Made by a program: the position numbers and the translations under genes. Shown here piece by piece: positions 57,097 to 63,762 of a stretch of DNA of 64,000 nt; within the stretch, counting starts at the first letter, position 1, and each line of letters starts with the position of its first letter. This DNA comes from an uncultured Oscillibacter sp. (GTDB lineage Bacteria; Bacillota; Clostridia; Oscillospirales; Oscillospiraceae): assembly GCA_910584075.1 (NCBI GenBank), contig CAJTZI010000002.1, forward strand, positions 48,587-112,586, given 5' to 3'. The notes beneath the pieces were generated by a model. It was not told where the DNA came from. It saw only the letters and a program-made list of their open reading frames with translations, and did no database searches.

Positions 57097-57897
57097 ATGG
57101 TAGATTTTCAATGTAAAGACCGCTATGGCTGGGAGGACCTGCTGGAGATCACCAGGCTCCTCCGCTCCCCCGGCGGCTGTCCCTGGGACAGGGAACAGAC
57201 CCACAGTTCCGTCCGCCGGAACTTCCTGGAGGAAACCTATGAGGTTCTGGACGCCCTGGACCGGGACGACCCCCAAGGCATGTGTGAGGAGCTGGGGGAC
57301 ATTCTGATGCAGGTGGCCCTCCACGCCCAGATGGAGACGGAGCGGGGCCGCTTTACCATGGACGACGTGGTGGACGGTGTGTCGAAAAAACTCGTATACC
57401 GCCATCCCCACGTATTCGGCGGCACCCGGGCGGACACCGCCGAGGAGGTGCTGGTAAACTGGGAGGCGCTGAAGCGGACGGAGAAGGGCCAGCGGTCCAC
57501 CGCCGACGCCATTGAGGCCGTCCCCCACACCCTGCCCGCCCTGTGGCGGGCGGAGAAGACCGTCTCCAAGACCGCCAAGGCCGGTTTCAACTGGTCCGGT
57601 CTCGGCCGCCCTCTGGACAAGCTGGAGGAGGAGGTGCGGGAGCTGCGTCAGGCCGTGGAGGCCGGCGGCCCTGCGGACAGCCCTCACGGCGTACAGGAGG
57701 AGCTGGGAGACCTGCTCTTCATCGCCGCCAAGATCGCCCAGATGTCCGGCGTGGACCCGGAGGAGGCCCTGCATCGGGCCTGCGACAAATTTGACCGGCG
57801 CTTCCGCCGGGTGGAAACGGCGGCGGACAAGCCCCTGCCGGACTGCACGGAGGAGGAGCTGACCGCCCTCTGGGAGCGTGCCAAAGAACCGTCTTAA
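57097..57897 (+). CDS. mazG: Nucleoside triphosphate pyrophosphohydrolase MazG
   Basis: House-cleaning enzyme that hydrolyses NTPs and dNTPs, including aberrant ones, to monophosphates. The 266-aa product has two MazG domains: the first with LRSPGGCPWDREQTHSSVRRN and EETYEVLDALD...EELGDILMQVALHA; the second with KLEEEVRELRQAVE and QEELGDLLFIAAKIAQ. The tetrapyrrole-methylase half present in Bacillus YabN is absent, so this is the short form. The ribosome site is weak; the 88-bp spacer after spoVB is AT-rich with T runs and may hold a promoter. Confidence 0.94.
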   Translation: MVDFQCKDRYGWEDLLEITRLLRSPGGCPWDREQTHSSVRRNFLEETYEVLDALDRDDPQGMCEELGDILMQVALHAQMETERGRFTMDDVVDGVSKKLVYRHPHVFGGTRADTAEEVLVNWEALKRTEKGQRSTADAIEAVPHTLPALWRAEKTVSKTAKAGFNWSGLGRPLDKLEEEVRELRQAVEAGGPADSPHGVQEELGDLLFIAAKIAQMSGVDPEEALHRACDKFDRRFRRVETAADKPLPDCTEEELTALWERAKEPS

Positions 57898-57954
57898 ACG
57901 CATCCGCGTTAAGAAATAAATGAAACACCAAAGACTTTTTAGGAGGATCAATCA

Positions 57955-58230
57955 ATGAACAAAGCTGAACTCATCAATGCCGTCGCTGCTTCCGCCGACG
58001 TCTCCAAGAAGGACACCGAGGCGGTCATCACCGCCATGCTGGACACCATCACCGATGCCCTGAAGGAGGGCGACAAGGTCCAACTGGTCGGCTTCGGCTC
58101 TTTTGAGGTCAAGAAGCGCGCCGCCCGCATCGGCCGGAACCCCCGGACCAAGGAGGAGATCGAGATCCCCGCCACCGTCCTGCCCGTGTTCAAGGCCGGC
58201 AAGCTGCTCAAGGATACCGTTTCTAAATAA
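57955..58230 (+). CDS. hup: HU family DNA-binding protein
   Basis: 91-aa histone-like protein that bends and compacts DNA as a dimer. Full family pattern: MNKAELINAVAASADVSKKD, the beta-arm segment VQLVGFGSFEVKKRAARIGRNPRTKEEI (split after FEVKKR), IPATVLPVFKAGKLLKD. AGGAGGA precedes ATG 57955. Lies between mazG and rqcP, a placement common in Clostridia and absent in Bacillus. Confidence 0.97.
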   Translation: MNKAELINAVAASADVSKKDTEAVITAMLDTITDALKEGDKVQLVGFGSFEVKKRAARIGRNPRTKEEIEIPATVLPVFKAGKLLKDTVSK

Positions 58231-58586
58231 AGAGGGGGAGTGACGTCCCTCCTTTAGATTCCCCCTGTTCTACCGAATGTATGGGGCGGACGAAAGACAG
58301 CTCCGTTCTACCGGGGTGGATTTCAACACCAGTGACTTCGGTCACTGGTGTGTTTGTCCTGGGGCAAACAGGTCAACGTATTTTCGGCAGGCATATGTCC
58401 TGCCGAAAATGATTTCATATCTTTCTTTTGCCCCGGCAAGAGAACCGGGGAAACCTGAGTTTCCCCTGGCCCCTTTCCTTAGGCCTTGTTTGATCAATGG
58501 CGAAATGCACAACGGCGAGCGCCGGGTGAGGGGAGCACAGCTGCTGAGCCGGAAAGTGCCGGCAGTTTTTGGGAGGTATGCCCTGT
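58231..58586 (+). other. Hairpin-rich spacer between hup and rqcP, with hup terminator
   Basis: 356 bp without a gene. It holds GAGGGGGA/TCCCTC with CTTT (58233-58254), a perfect ACACCAGTGAC-TTCG-GTCACTGGTGT stem with a GTTTG tail (58326-58356, the likely terminator), a 12-bp ATTTTCGGCAGG/CCTGCCGAAAAT stem (58380-58410) and GC-rich inverted repeats near 58432-58455. GTTCTACCG occurs twice (58267 and 58305). A further small RNA is possible. No convincing ORF. Confidence 0.45.
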
Positions 58587-58832
58587 ATGCGATTGGATAA
58601 ATACTTGAAGGTATCACGGCTCATCAAGCGGCGGACCGTGGCCAACGAGGCCTGTGACAACGGGCTGGTCACTGTCAACGGCAGGCCCGCCCGGGCCTCT
58701 TACGATGTAAAAATCGGGGACCAGATCTCTCTGCGGTTCGGCGTACGGACCATTACGGTGGAGGTGCTCTCCGTTCAGGAGACCGTCCGGCAGGCCGAGG
58801 CCGGAATGCTGTACCGGGAGATCGGACGCTGA
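58587..58832 (+). CDS. rqcP: S4-domain RNA-binding protein RqcP (YabO)
   Basis: 81-aa S4 protein that in Bacillus acts with RqcH in ribosome quality control, binding the large subunit with peptidyl-tRNA. The sequence MRLDKYLKVSRLIKRRTVA, CDNGLVTVNGRPARASYDVKIGDQI (split after NGRPAR) is the family standard. GGGAGGT is 9 nt from ATG 58587 and touches ATG 58578, so the later start is preferred. First gene of the yabO-yabP-yabQ-divIC-yabR block. Confidence 0.93.
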   Translation: MRLDKYLKVSRLIKRRTVANEACDNGLVTVNGRPARASYDVKIGDQISLRFGVRTITVEVLSVQETVRQAEAGMLYREIGR

Positions 58833-58889
58833 AATCCTGTCATAGTTCCCCGCCTCGTCCCATATAGTGGGGACAGGGAGGGACGCCGT

Positions 58890-59171
58890 ATGAATGATTA
58901 CAATTCCATGCCCCAGGCCGCCCACCGGCTGGAGCTGATCGGCCGGGACCGGCTGACGGTCTCCGGTGTGGAGGATGTGGAGCGCTTTGACGAGACGGGC
59001 ATCATTATGTCCACCTCCGCCGGGACGCTGGTGATCACCGGGGAGGATCTGCACATCGGGAAGCTGTCCCTGGACGGCGGGGAGCTCCACGTGGACGGCC
59101 GGGTGGACTCCGTGTCCTATGAGGACGACGGGGCCGGCCGGGGCGGCTTTTTCAGCCGCCTGTTCGGATAG
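58890..59171 (+). CDS. yabP: Sporulation protein YabP
   Basis: 93-aa YabP/YqfC-family protein, expressed in the mother cell and needed for efficient sporulation in Bacillus. HRLELIGRDRLTVSGVEDVERFDE, TSAGTLVITGEDLHIGKL and a beta-rich LDGGELHVDGRVDSVSYED (first segment split after SGVEDV) match the family's repeated beta strands. It ends GFFSRLFG, also typical. GGGAGGG precedes ATG 58890. YabQ starts 3 bp later. Confidence 0.93.
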   Translation: MNDYNSMPQAAHRLELIGRDRLTVSGVEDVERFDETGIIMSTSAGTLVITGEDLHIGKLSLDGGELHVDGRVDSVSYEDDGAGRGGFFSRLFG

Positions 59172-59174
59172 GCC

Positions 59175-59897
59175 ATGGGAAACCAGGTCTCCCACCAGTT
59201 GCTGGTATTTTGCCAGTCCATTCTGCTGGGCCTGTGCGCCGGACTGCTGTACGACCTGCTGCGGCCCTTCCGCCTCCGTCTCCCCCGCCTGACGGGTCTG
59301 CTGGACAGCCTGTACTGTCTCCTGGCGGGAACTGCCGTATTTCTCTTTCTCCTGCGGGGGGCGGACGGACAGCTGCGGGGCTTTGTGGTGCTGGGAGCAC
59401 TGGGCGGGGCGGTGCTGTTTTTCGGCCTGTTCTCAGAGCTGCTGCGGCCCGTATGGGCCTTTTGGGCGGACACACTGGCGTATTTGGCCCGGCTTTTGTC
59501 CCTGCCCATGGTTTGGGCAAAAAATTTTTGCAAAAAAATTGCCCTTCACGGAAAAAAGCTCTTTTATTTTTCAAGGAAATGCTATACAATAAGAAAAAGC
59601 GGATGGAGACATCCGTCCCGGAAAGGAGGCGGCGGACATGGCAAAAAAAGAGCGCACGCCAAAGGGAAAGCGCCGCATTCTCCGGGCCGGTCCCCTGACA
59701 AAGCTGTTGCTGCTGGTTCTGCTGCTGGGCATCAGCTGGCAGCTGTACCGTCTCCAGGGGCAGGTGGAGTCCGCTCAGGCGGAAAAGGACCTTCTCGCCG
59801 CCCAGGTGGAGGTCAAACGCCAGGAAAACAACGCTCTGGCCGCCGACATCGCGGCCGGAGGCACCCAGGAAAAAATGGAGGAGATCGCCCGGAATGA
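59175..59897 (+). CDS. yabQ: Spore cortex protein YabQ, with long overlap into divIC
   Basis: 240 aa as read. The first 145 residues match YabQ, a mother-cell membrane protein needed for cortex formation: four hydrophobic segments, LLGLCAGLLYDLLRPFRLRLP near the N-terminus, LDSLYCLLAGTAVFLF, and a basic end KKLFYFSRKCYTIRKS. After residue 155 the frame runs through the divIC ribosome site and over 260 bp of divIC to TGA 59897, adding a low-complexity Gly/Arg/Pro tail. The tail looks like a shadow of divIC, so the true stop may have been lost by a frameshift near 59590-59640. Confidence 0.8.
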   Translation: MGNQVSHQLLVFCQSILLGLCAGLLYDLLRPFRLRLPRLTGLLDSLYCLLAGTAVFLFLLRGADGQLRGFVVLGALGGAVLFFGLFSELLRPVWAFWADTLAYLARLLSLPMVWAKNFCKKIALHGKKLFYFSRKCYTIRKSGWRHPSRKGGGGHGKKRAHAKGKAPHSPGRSPDKAVAAGSAAGHQLAAVPSPGAGGVRSGGKGPSRRPGGGQTPGKQRSGRRHRGRRHPGKNGGDRPE

Positions 59898-59949
59898 GCT
59901 GGGCATGGTCTTTCCCGGCGAGTACGTGCTCTGCGATGGAATAGACTGA
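59638..59949 (+). CDS. divIC: Septum formation initiator family protein (DivIC/FtsB)
   Basis: 103-aa bitopic division protein: a basic cytoplasmic N-terminus (KKERTPKGKRR), one membrane helix (about 22-37) and an extracytoplasmic coiled coil (LQGQVESAQAEKDLLAAQVEVKRQENNALAADI, split after KDLLAAQ) ending in EEIARNELGMVFPGEYVL, the family closing motif. AAAGGAGG precedes ATG 59638. It lies within the 3' part of the yabQ frame. DivIC/FtsB forms the FtsQBL-like divisome complex. Confidence 0.92.
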   Translation: MAKKERTPKGKRRILRAGPLTKLLLLVLLLGISWQLYRLQGQVESAQAEKDLLAAQVEVKRQENNALAADIAAGGTQEKMEEIARNELGMVFPGEYVLCDGID

Positions 59950-59950
59950 C

Positions 59951-60005
59951 CGGTGCCGGGCGGATGGAGGAAATCCTCCGCACCGGAGGCCGGCCTGTTC
60001 TTTTT
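59951..60005 (+). terminator. Hairpins between divIC and yabR
   Basis: CCGGTG/CACCGG arms enclose GGAGG-AAAT-CCTCC (59951-59986), then AGGCCGGCCT is followed by GTTCTTTTT (59986-60005). One of the two is probably a partial terminator; an AT-rich stretch (60000-60030) follows before yabR. Confidence 0.4.
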
Positions 60006-60050
60006 CATATATGTGTGTGAAAAAATTTGGAAGGAGAAAGAAACAGCGGT

Positions 60051-60515
60051 ATGGATCCTCAGGTTGGGAGTATTTTGGAGGGCAAGGTGGCCAGCATCAC
60101 AAAGTTTGGAGCTTTTGTCACCCTGGAGGGCGGAAAATCCGGATTGGTACATATCTCGGAGATCGCCAACACCTTTGTCAACGACGTACACGACTTTTTA
60201 CAGGAGGGACAGGAGGTCAAGGTCCTGGTCCTGTCCGCGGAGAAGGGGCGCATCAACCTCTCTATCAAAAAGACCCTGCCGTCTCAGGAACGTCCGGCGC
60301 CCCGGGGACCCAGGCCCTTCCACGCGCCCCGGCCGGCGGCCCCTCAGCAGACGGACCGTCCTCACCCCGCGCAGGCGGCGCAAAAGCCCCTGCCCCCCTC
60401 CGGCGACCAGGCCTTTGAGGACAAGCTCAAGCGCTTTCTCTCCTCCTCCGAGGGGAAGATGGCGGACCTGAACCGCAGCATGGACGGCAAGCGGGGCGGG
60501 CGCAGGCGGCGGTAA
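60051..60515 (+). CDS. yabR: S1-domain RNA-binding protein (YabR-like)
   Basis: 154 aa. Residues 1-76 are one S1 domain: GSILEGKVASITKFGAFVTLEGG, GLVHISEIANTFVNDV, GQEVKVLVLSAEKGRINLSIK. The rest is a Pro/Gln/Arg-rich linker and a short helix DKLKRFLSSSEGKMADLN with a GGRRRR end. Bacillus YabR has the same plan and position after divIC. AAGGAGA lies 13 nt before ATG 60051; no better start exists in frame. Confidence 0.9.
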   Translation: MDPQVGSILEGKVASITKFGAFVTLEGGKSGLVHISEIANTFVNDVHDFLQEGQEVKVLVLSAEKGRINLSIKKTLPSQERPAPRGPRPFHAPRPAAPQQTDRPHPAQAAQKPLPPSGDQAFEDKLKRFLSSSEGKMADLNRSMDGKRGGRRRR

Positions 60516-60523
60516 CGCTCAGC

Positions 60524-60556
60524 AATCCCCGGCGGAGCGCGCTCCGCCGGGGATTC
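60524..60556 (+). terminator. Terminator of the yabR unit
   Basis: Perfect 15-bp stem AATCCCCGGCGGAGC / GCTCCGCCGGGGATT with a 2-nt gap, followed by CTCATTT. Confidence 0.7.
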
Positions 60557-60575
60557 TCATTTAAGAAGGCCGGCT

Positions 60576-60806
60576 ATGCCATACGGGATGCGTCCGCCGG
60601 AGTTCCCTTCCCTGAAGGACTTTTTATACGAGGCCGTCCTTCTCCCGGAGGCCGCGGCGCCGCCTCCCAGAGCCATTCTCAGTGAGGAGGGCCTGCGGGT
60701 CCATATCCGGGATTTCGGCGGCCGCCCCGGCATGTGTGTCCGATGGCGGAAAGCAGCGCTCAGACCGCCGGCAACATCCGGGTCCGGATTATGGTCCGCC
60801 GCCTGT
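60576..60806 (+). pseudogene. Frameshifted N-terminal GNAT acetyltransferase remnant
   Basis: The start of a GNAT-like domain is readable: MRPPEFPSLKDFLYEAVLLPE, PPPRAIL, LRVHIRDFGGRPG (first stretch split after FLYE). After GGRPG the reading frame changes by one base: MAESSAQTAGNIRVRIMVRRL continues in the neighbouring frame and stops at a TAA near 60806 (split after TAGN). An intact protein would be about 170 aa, so most of the acetyl-CoA site is missing. The nominal frame continues to 60851 in meaningless sequence. Probably silent. Confidence 0.55.
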
Positions 60807-60856
60807 AAGGGCTTTTCCCCGGCTGCGGACACGGAATACACAAAGGAGTGAAGCTG

Positions 60857-61399
60857 ATGAAATGGATGATCGCGTCTGACCTCCACGGCTCCGCCCGGTG
60901 CTGCCGGGAGATGCTGGAGGCCCTCCGGCGGGAGGGCGCGGACCGGCTGGTGCTGCTGGGTGACCTGCTGTACCACGGCCCCCGGAATGACTTCCCGGAG
61001 GAGTACGACACCCGGGCCGTCACTGCCCTGCTCAACGGCGTGAAGGACCAGCTGCTGTGCGTCCGAGGCAACTGCGACAGCGAGGTGGACCAGATGGTGC
61101 TGGAGTTTCCCATGCTGGCGGAGTACGCCTTTCTGGCGGCGGACGGCCTCAAGATCTTCGCCACCCACGGCCACAACTACGGCCCCGGCAATCCGCCGCC
61201 CCTGGAGGCCGGGGACTTCCTACTCTGCGGCCACACCCACCTGCCGGTGTGCCGGGACAGCGGCGGCTTCACCTACCTGAACCCGGGCTCCCTGTCTCTG
61301 CCCAAGGAGGGCACGCCCCACAGCTATATGATTCTGGAAGGCGGCGTGTTCACCTGGCATGACCTGTTTACGGGAGAGACCTTTGAGCCCCTGCGCTAG
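60857..61399 (+). CDS. YfcE/MJ0936-family metallophosphodiesterase
   Basis: 180-aa calcineurin-like phosphodiesterase. Metal-binding motifs are in order: IASDLHGSARC (about 5-15), LVLLGDLLYHGP (about 36-47), VRGNCDSEVD (about 67-76), IFATHGHNYGPG (about 102-113), LLCGHTHLPV (about 124-133), LNPGSLSLP. Typical activity is on model phosphodiesters; the true substrate is unknown. AAAGGAG is 8 nt from ATG 60857. Terminator at 61403. Confidence 0.92.
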   Translation: MKWMIASDLHGSARCCREMLEALRREGADRLVLLGDLLYHGPRNDFPEEYDTRAVTALLNGVKDQLLCVRGNCDSEVDQMVLEFPMLAEYAFLAADGLKIFATHGHNYGPGNPPPLEAGDFLLCGHTHLPVCRDSGGFTYLNPGSLSLPKEGTPHSYMILEGGVFTWHDLFTGETFEPLR

Positions 61400-61402
61400 T
61401 CA

Positions 61403-61436
61403 CAAGAGAAGACCTCCGGCAGGAGGTCTTCTCTTG
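61403..61436. terminator. Terminator after the phosphodiesterase gene
   Basis: 15-bp stem CAAGAGAAGACCTCC / GGAGGTCTTCTCTTG with a 4-nt loop, followed by TCTAAA. 61437-61561 is AT-rich with no other sign. Confidence 0.65.
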
Positions 61437-61561
61437 TCTAAACTGCAATAAAAAGGGGAAAGTCTGTCTTTGGCGATGGGCCGCGCCATGGGACTTCCTT
61501 GGGGAATATATCTGATTTAGATTTTTACATACCGCTACCCTTGGAATATTTTCATCTCCTC

Positions 61562-61606
61562 TTGACGCCCGGTAAATAATAGTGTAAAATTGCACTATTA
61601 TTTACC
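61562..61606 (+). promoter_or_regulatory. Promoter and perfect-dyad operator of the XRE cassette
   Basis: TTGACG at 61562-61567 and TAAAAT at 61585-61590 (17 bp). A perfect 14-bp inverted repeat, GGTAAATAATAGTG (61571-61584) and CACTATTATTTACC (61593-61606), is centred on the -10. AAGGAGG follows directly. This is the layout of an autorepressed regulator gene. Confidence 0.8.
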
Positions 61607-61620
61607 AAGGAGGTGCATCA

Positions 61621-62088
61621 ATGACCAGAGACGACTTTGTCCGGGAAATGGACCGGCAGCTCAAATTGGTGCGGACGGAGCACGGCTTCACCCAGGACGC
61701 CATGTCCCAGGCCCTGGGCCTCAGCAAAAAGACCTTGGTGCAGATTGAGAAGGGGCGGGCCTCTCTGGGCTGGATGGGGGCGGTGGCCTTGGCTTCCATC
61801 TTTTCCGAAAGCCAGGTGCTGGCGGGGCGGCTGGGCGGCGAACCCAGCGACATCATCCAGGCCCTGGCCTTTCAGAACCTGAGGCCCCGCTATCCCAGGA
61901 CCATGGGCGGCAGAGTCTGGTGGCGGACCTTGGAGCAACGAGGAGAATACCGCGTTCAGCAGAACATCCTCTCCCAGCATTACAGGGCCCTGGACAGCCG
62001 GGACGGGCGGGTGTTTTCCTCCTTCGATCTGGAGGAGGTCCGGCAGCGTCTGGCGGAGCTGGAGGAGGACAGCCATGAGGATGAATAA
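61621..62088 (+). CDS. XRE-family helix-turn-helix regulator
   Basis: 155 aa. A Cro/CI-type HTH at about 10-65 (LKLVRTEHGFTQDAMSQALG, LSKKTLVQIEKGRASLGW) is followed by a helical C-terminal domain (about 70-155) with WWRTLEQRGEYRVQQN and a DLEEVRQRLAELEED end that I do not recognise. The perfect dyad over its promoter suggests autorepression. AAGGAGG precedes ATG 61621. It overlaps the next gene by 14 bp, so the regulator and the membrane-tethered binding protein are translated together. The signal it senses is unknown. Confidence 0.9.
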   Translation: MTRDDFVREMDRQLKLVRTEHGFTQDAMSQALGLSKKTLVQIEKGRASLGWMGAVALASIFSESQVLAGRLGGEPSDIIQALAFQNLRPRYPRTMGGRVWWRTLEQRGEYRVQQNILSQHYRALDSRDGRVFSSFDLEEVRQRLAELEEDSHEDE

Positions 62089-63316
62089 GCAAAAAGTCCT
62101 GGCGGCGGCGAAAAAGGCGCTGCGGGCTCTGGCGCTGGCAGCGCTTTTGATTTTTTTCCTGGGTGCCTTCTGGCTGACGGTACTGTTTTTCGGGGCCTTC
62201 GGCGCCTTTCCGCTGTATGTGACCCGGGTCATCCCGGTTTTGGGCGTGGCCACCACGGCGGCGGCGATACTGGCCGCCAGCGGCTATTTGCCGCCCAGAG
62301 CCCTGCGGTGGCTGGGCCGGGGAACCCTGGCGGTGTGCGGGCTATGTCTGCTCTCTGTGGCCCATGGCGCCTATGACGAGTATCTTGTCCCCACCCTGGA
62401 CGACCGGACGCTGATGCTGGAGGAGTATGCCCCCTTTCGGGAGGGCACCAAGGCGGCGTCCCTGGACCGTCCTGCCTCCATCCAAATGGAGCCGGCCGCG
62501 GCGGAGCGGCTGCGCCTGGACGGAGCCACGGCGCTGTATCCCGTGTACGCCGCCTTTGTCCAGGCGGTATATCCGGAGGAGACGTATCTGCTGACAGAGA
62601 GGGACAGGCGCGTGGCCTGTGCCGGCACCGTCAGAGCCTACCGGCGGCTGGTGAACGGAGATGCGGACGTGATCTTCGCCGCGGAGCCCTCCCAGGCCCA
62701 GCGGGCCTACGCCGCGTTCAAGGGGATGGAGCTCCATATGACCCCCATCGGGCGGGAGGCCTTCGTGTTTTTCGTCCACCGCTGGAATCCGGTGGACAGC
62801 CTGACGCTGGAACAGCTCCGGGGAATCTACTCCGGGGAGATCACCTCCTGGAGACAGGCAGGAGGACTCTTTGGACGCATTCGGGCCTTCCAGCGGGCGG
62901 AGGACAGCGGCAGCCAGAGCGCCCTGATGCGGCTCATGGGGGACACGCCCCTGCGGGAGCCGGAGGAGCGGGAGGTCATCGGCGGCATGGGGGAGATCAT
63001 CCGGGAGGTGGCCAGCTATCGGAACTACCTGGGCGCCATCGGCTTCTCCTTCCGGTTCTACGCCTCGGAGATGGCGGCCAACCGCCAGATCAAGCTGCTG
63101 GCCCTGGAGGGCGTGGCGCCCACAAAGGAGTCCATCCGGGGCGGAAGCTACCCCATCGCGTCGTCCTTTTACGCGGTGACGGCCTCCCCCATCGGAGAGC
63201 CGGCGCCGGAGGAGACCGACGGGGACCTGGCGGCATTTCTGGCGTGGATCCGCTCCCCGGAGGGGCAGGAGCTGGTGGAGAAAACGGGGTACGTGAGCAT
63301 CGGGGAGGAGGGATAA
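62075..63316 (+). CDS. Membrane-tethered PstS-like substrate-binding protein
   Basis: 413 aa. Three hydrophobic segments at about 15-42, 44-66 and 84-100 replace the usual lipoprotein signal. The rest is a periplasmic-binding-protein (PBP_like_2 / PstS-type) domain: DGATALYPVYAAFV (about 149-162), DADVIFAAEPS, FVFFVHRWNPVDSLTLEQLRGIYSGEITSW (split after NPVDSL), EDSGSQSALMRLMGDTPL, and a GYVSIG end. Free PstS proteins bind phosphate for an ABC importer, but no pst genes are near. As a fixed sensor or capture protein it could report to the XRE regulator; this is inference. Confidence 0.85.
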   Translation: MRMNKQKVLAAAKKALRALALAALLIFFLGAFWLTVLFFGAFGAFPLYVTRVIPVLGVATTAAAILAASGYLPPRALRWLGRGTLAVCGLCLLSVAHGAYDEYLVPTLDDRTLMLEEYAPFREGTKAASLDRPASIQMEPAAAERLRLDGATALYPVYAAFVQAVYPEETYLLTERDRRVACAGTVRAYRRLVNGDADVIFAAEPSQAQRAYAAFKGMELHMTPIGREAFVFFVHRWNPVDSLTLEQLRGIYSGEITSWRQAGGLFGRIRAFQRAEDSGSQSALMRLMGDTPLREPEEREVIGGMGEIIREVASYRNYLGAIGFSFRFYASEMAANRQIKLLALEGVAPTKESIRGGSYPIASSFYAVTASPIGEPAPEETDGDLAAFLAWIRSPEGQELVEKTGYVSIGEEG

Positions 63317-63317
63317 A

Positions 63318-63536
63318 ATGAAAAAGAGGGCCATCCTGCGGACCGTCAGCCTGGGAATATTGGTGATCACGGCAGTCTTTGTGATCTTCGCCCTCAGCTG
63401 CCTCCGGTGCGGCAGAACGGTCCATATCGGAAATTTCCGGTTCGGCGCGGAGCAGTTGCAAGCTCTATGTCCATTGGATGGCGCCGCTGTTCGCCGGGTC
63501 GTTTTGGGTGAAAGAGCGGTGAGGGGACATGGGTGA
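63318..63536 (+). CDS. Small single-helix membrane protein
   Basis: 72 aa, one hydrophobic segment (about 9-27) after a basic start (MKKRAILR), then a soluble tail with two cysteines (CLRCG). GGGAGGAGG overlaps the previous gene's end, and the gap is one base, so it is clearly part of the operon. No family recognised. Confidence 0.65.
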   Translation: MKKRAILRTVSLGILVITAVFVIFALSCLRCGRTVHIGNFRFGAEQLQALCPLDGAAVRRVVLGERAVRGHG

Positions 63537-63672
63537 GATTGTGGCCGCGGCGGTCTATCGGGCCGTGGGACAGGCGGCGCTGTACCTGCTGATCCTCCCC
63601 GCGGGGCTGATTGCTCTGGGGTATCTCATCTATATTGCGGTGAGTGCCTTCCGGGAATGGCGCAAAAAATAG
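63529..63672 (+). CDS. 47-residue hydrophobic microprotein
   Basis: An open frame overlapping the previous gene by 8 bp, with GAGGGG just before ATG 63529. The product has one membrane helix (about 18-41: ALYLLILPAGLIALGYLIYI) and a short Trp/Arg/Lys end (REWRKK). Size, spacing and the terminator right after suggest a true fourth gene of the cassette. Function unknown. Confidence 0.55.
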   Translation: MGEIVAAAVYRAVGQAALYLLILPAGLIALGYLIYIAVSAFREWRKK

Positions 63673-63676
63673 AAAC

Positions 63677-63751
63677 CCGCCCATCCCGCCCCCCTCTCCA
63701 TCGGATGTTCCGCTGCCTGCGGACATCCGGGGAAGGGGGCGGGATGGGCGG
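63677..63751. terminator. Long bidirectional terminator
   Basis: CCGCCCATCCCGCCCCC pairs with GGGGGCGGGATGGGCGG, enclosing an inner GGATGTTCCGC/GCGGACATCC stem. Plus-strand tail CTTGTCTTTT; minus-strand tail TTTCTATTTTTTG. It separates the cassette from the ABC ATPase gene. Confidence 0.85.
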
Positions 63752-63762
63752 CTTGTCTTTTG

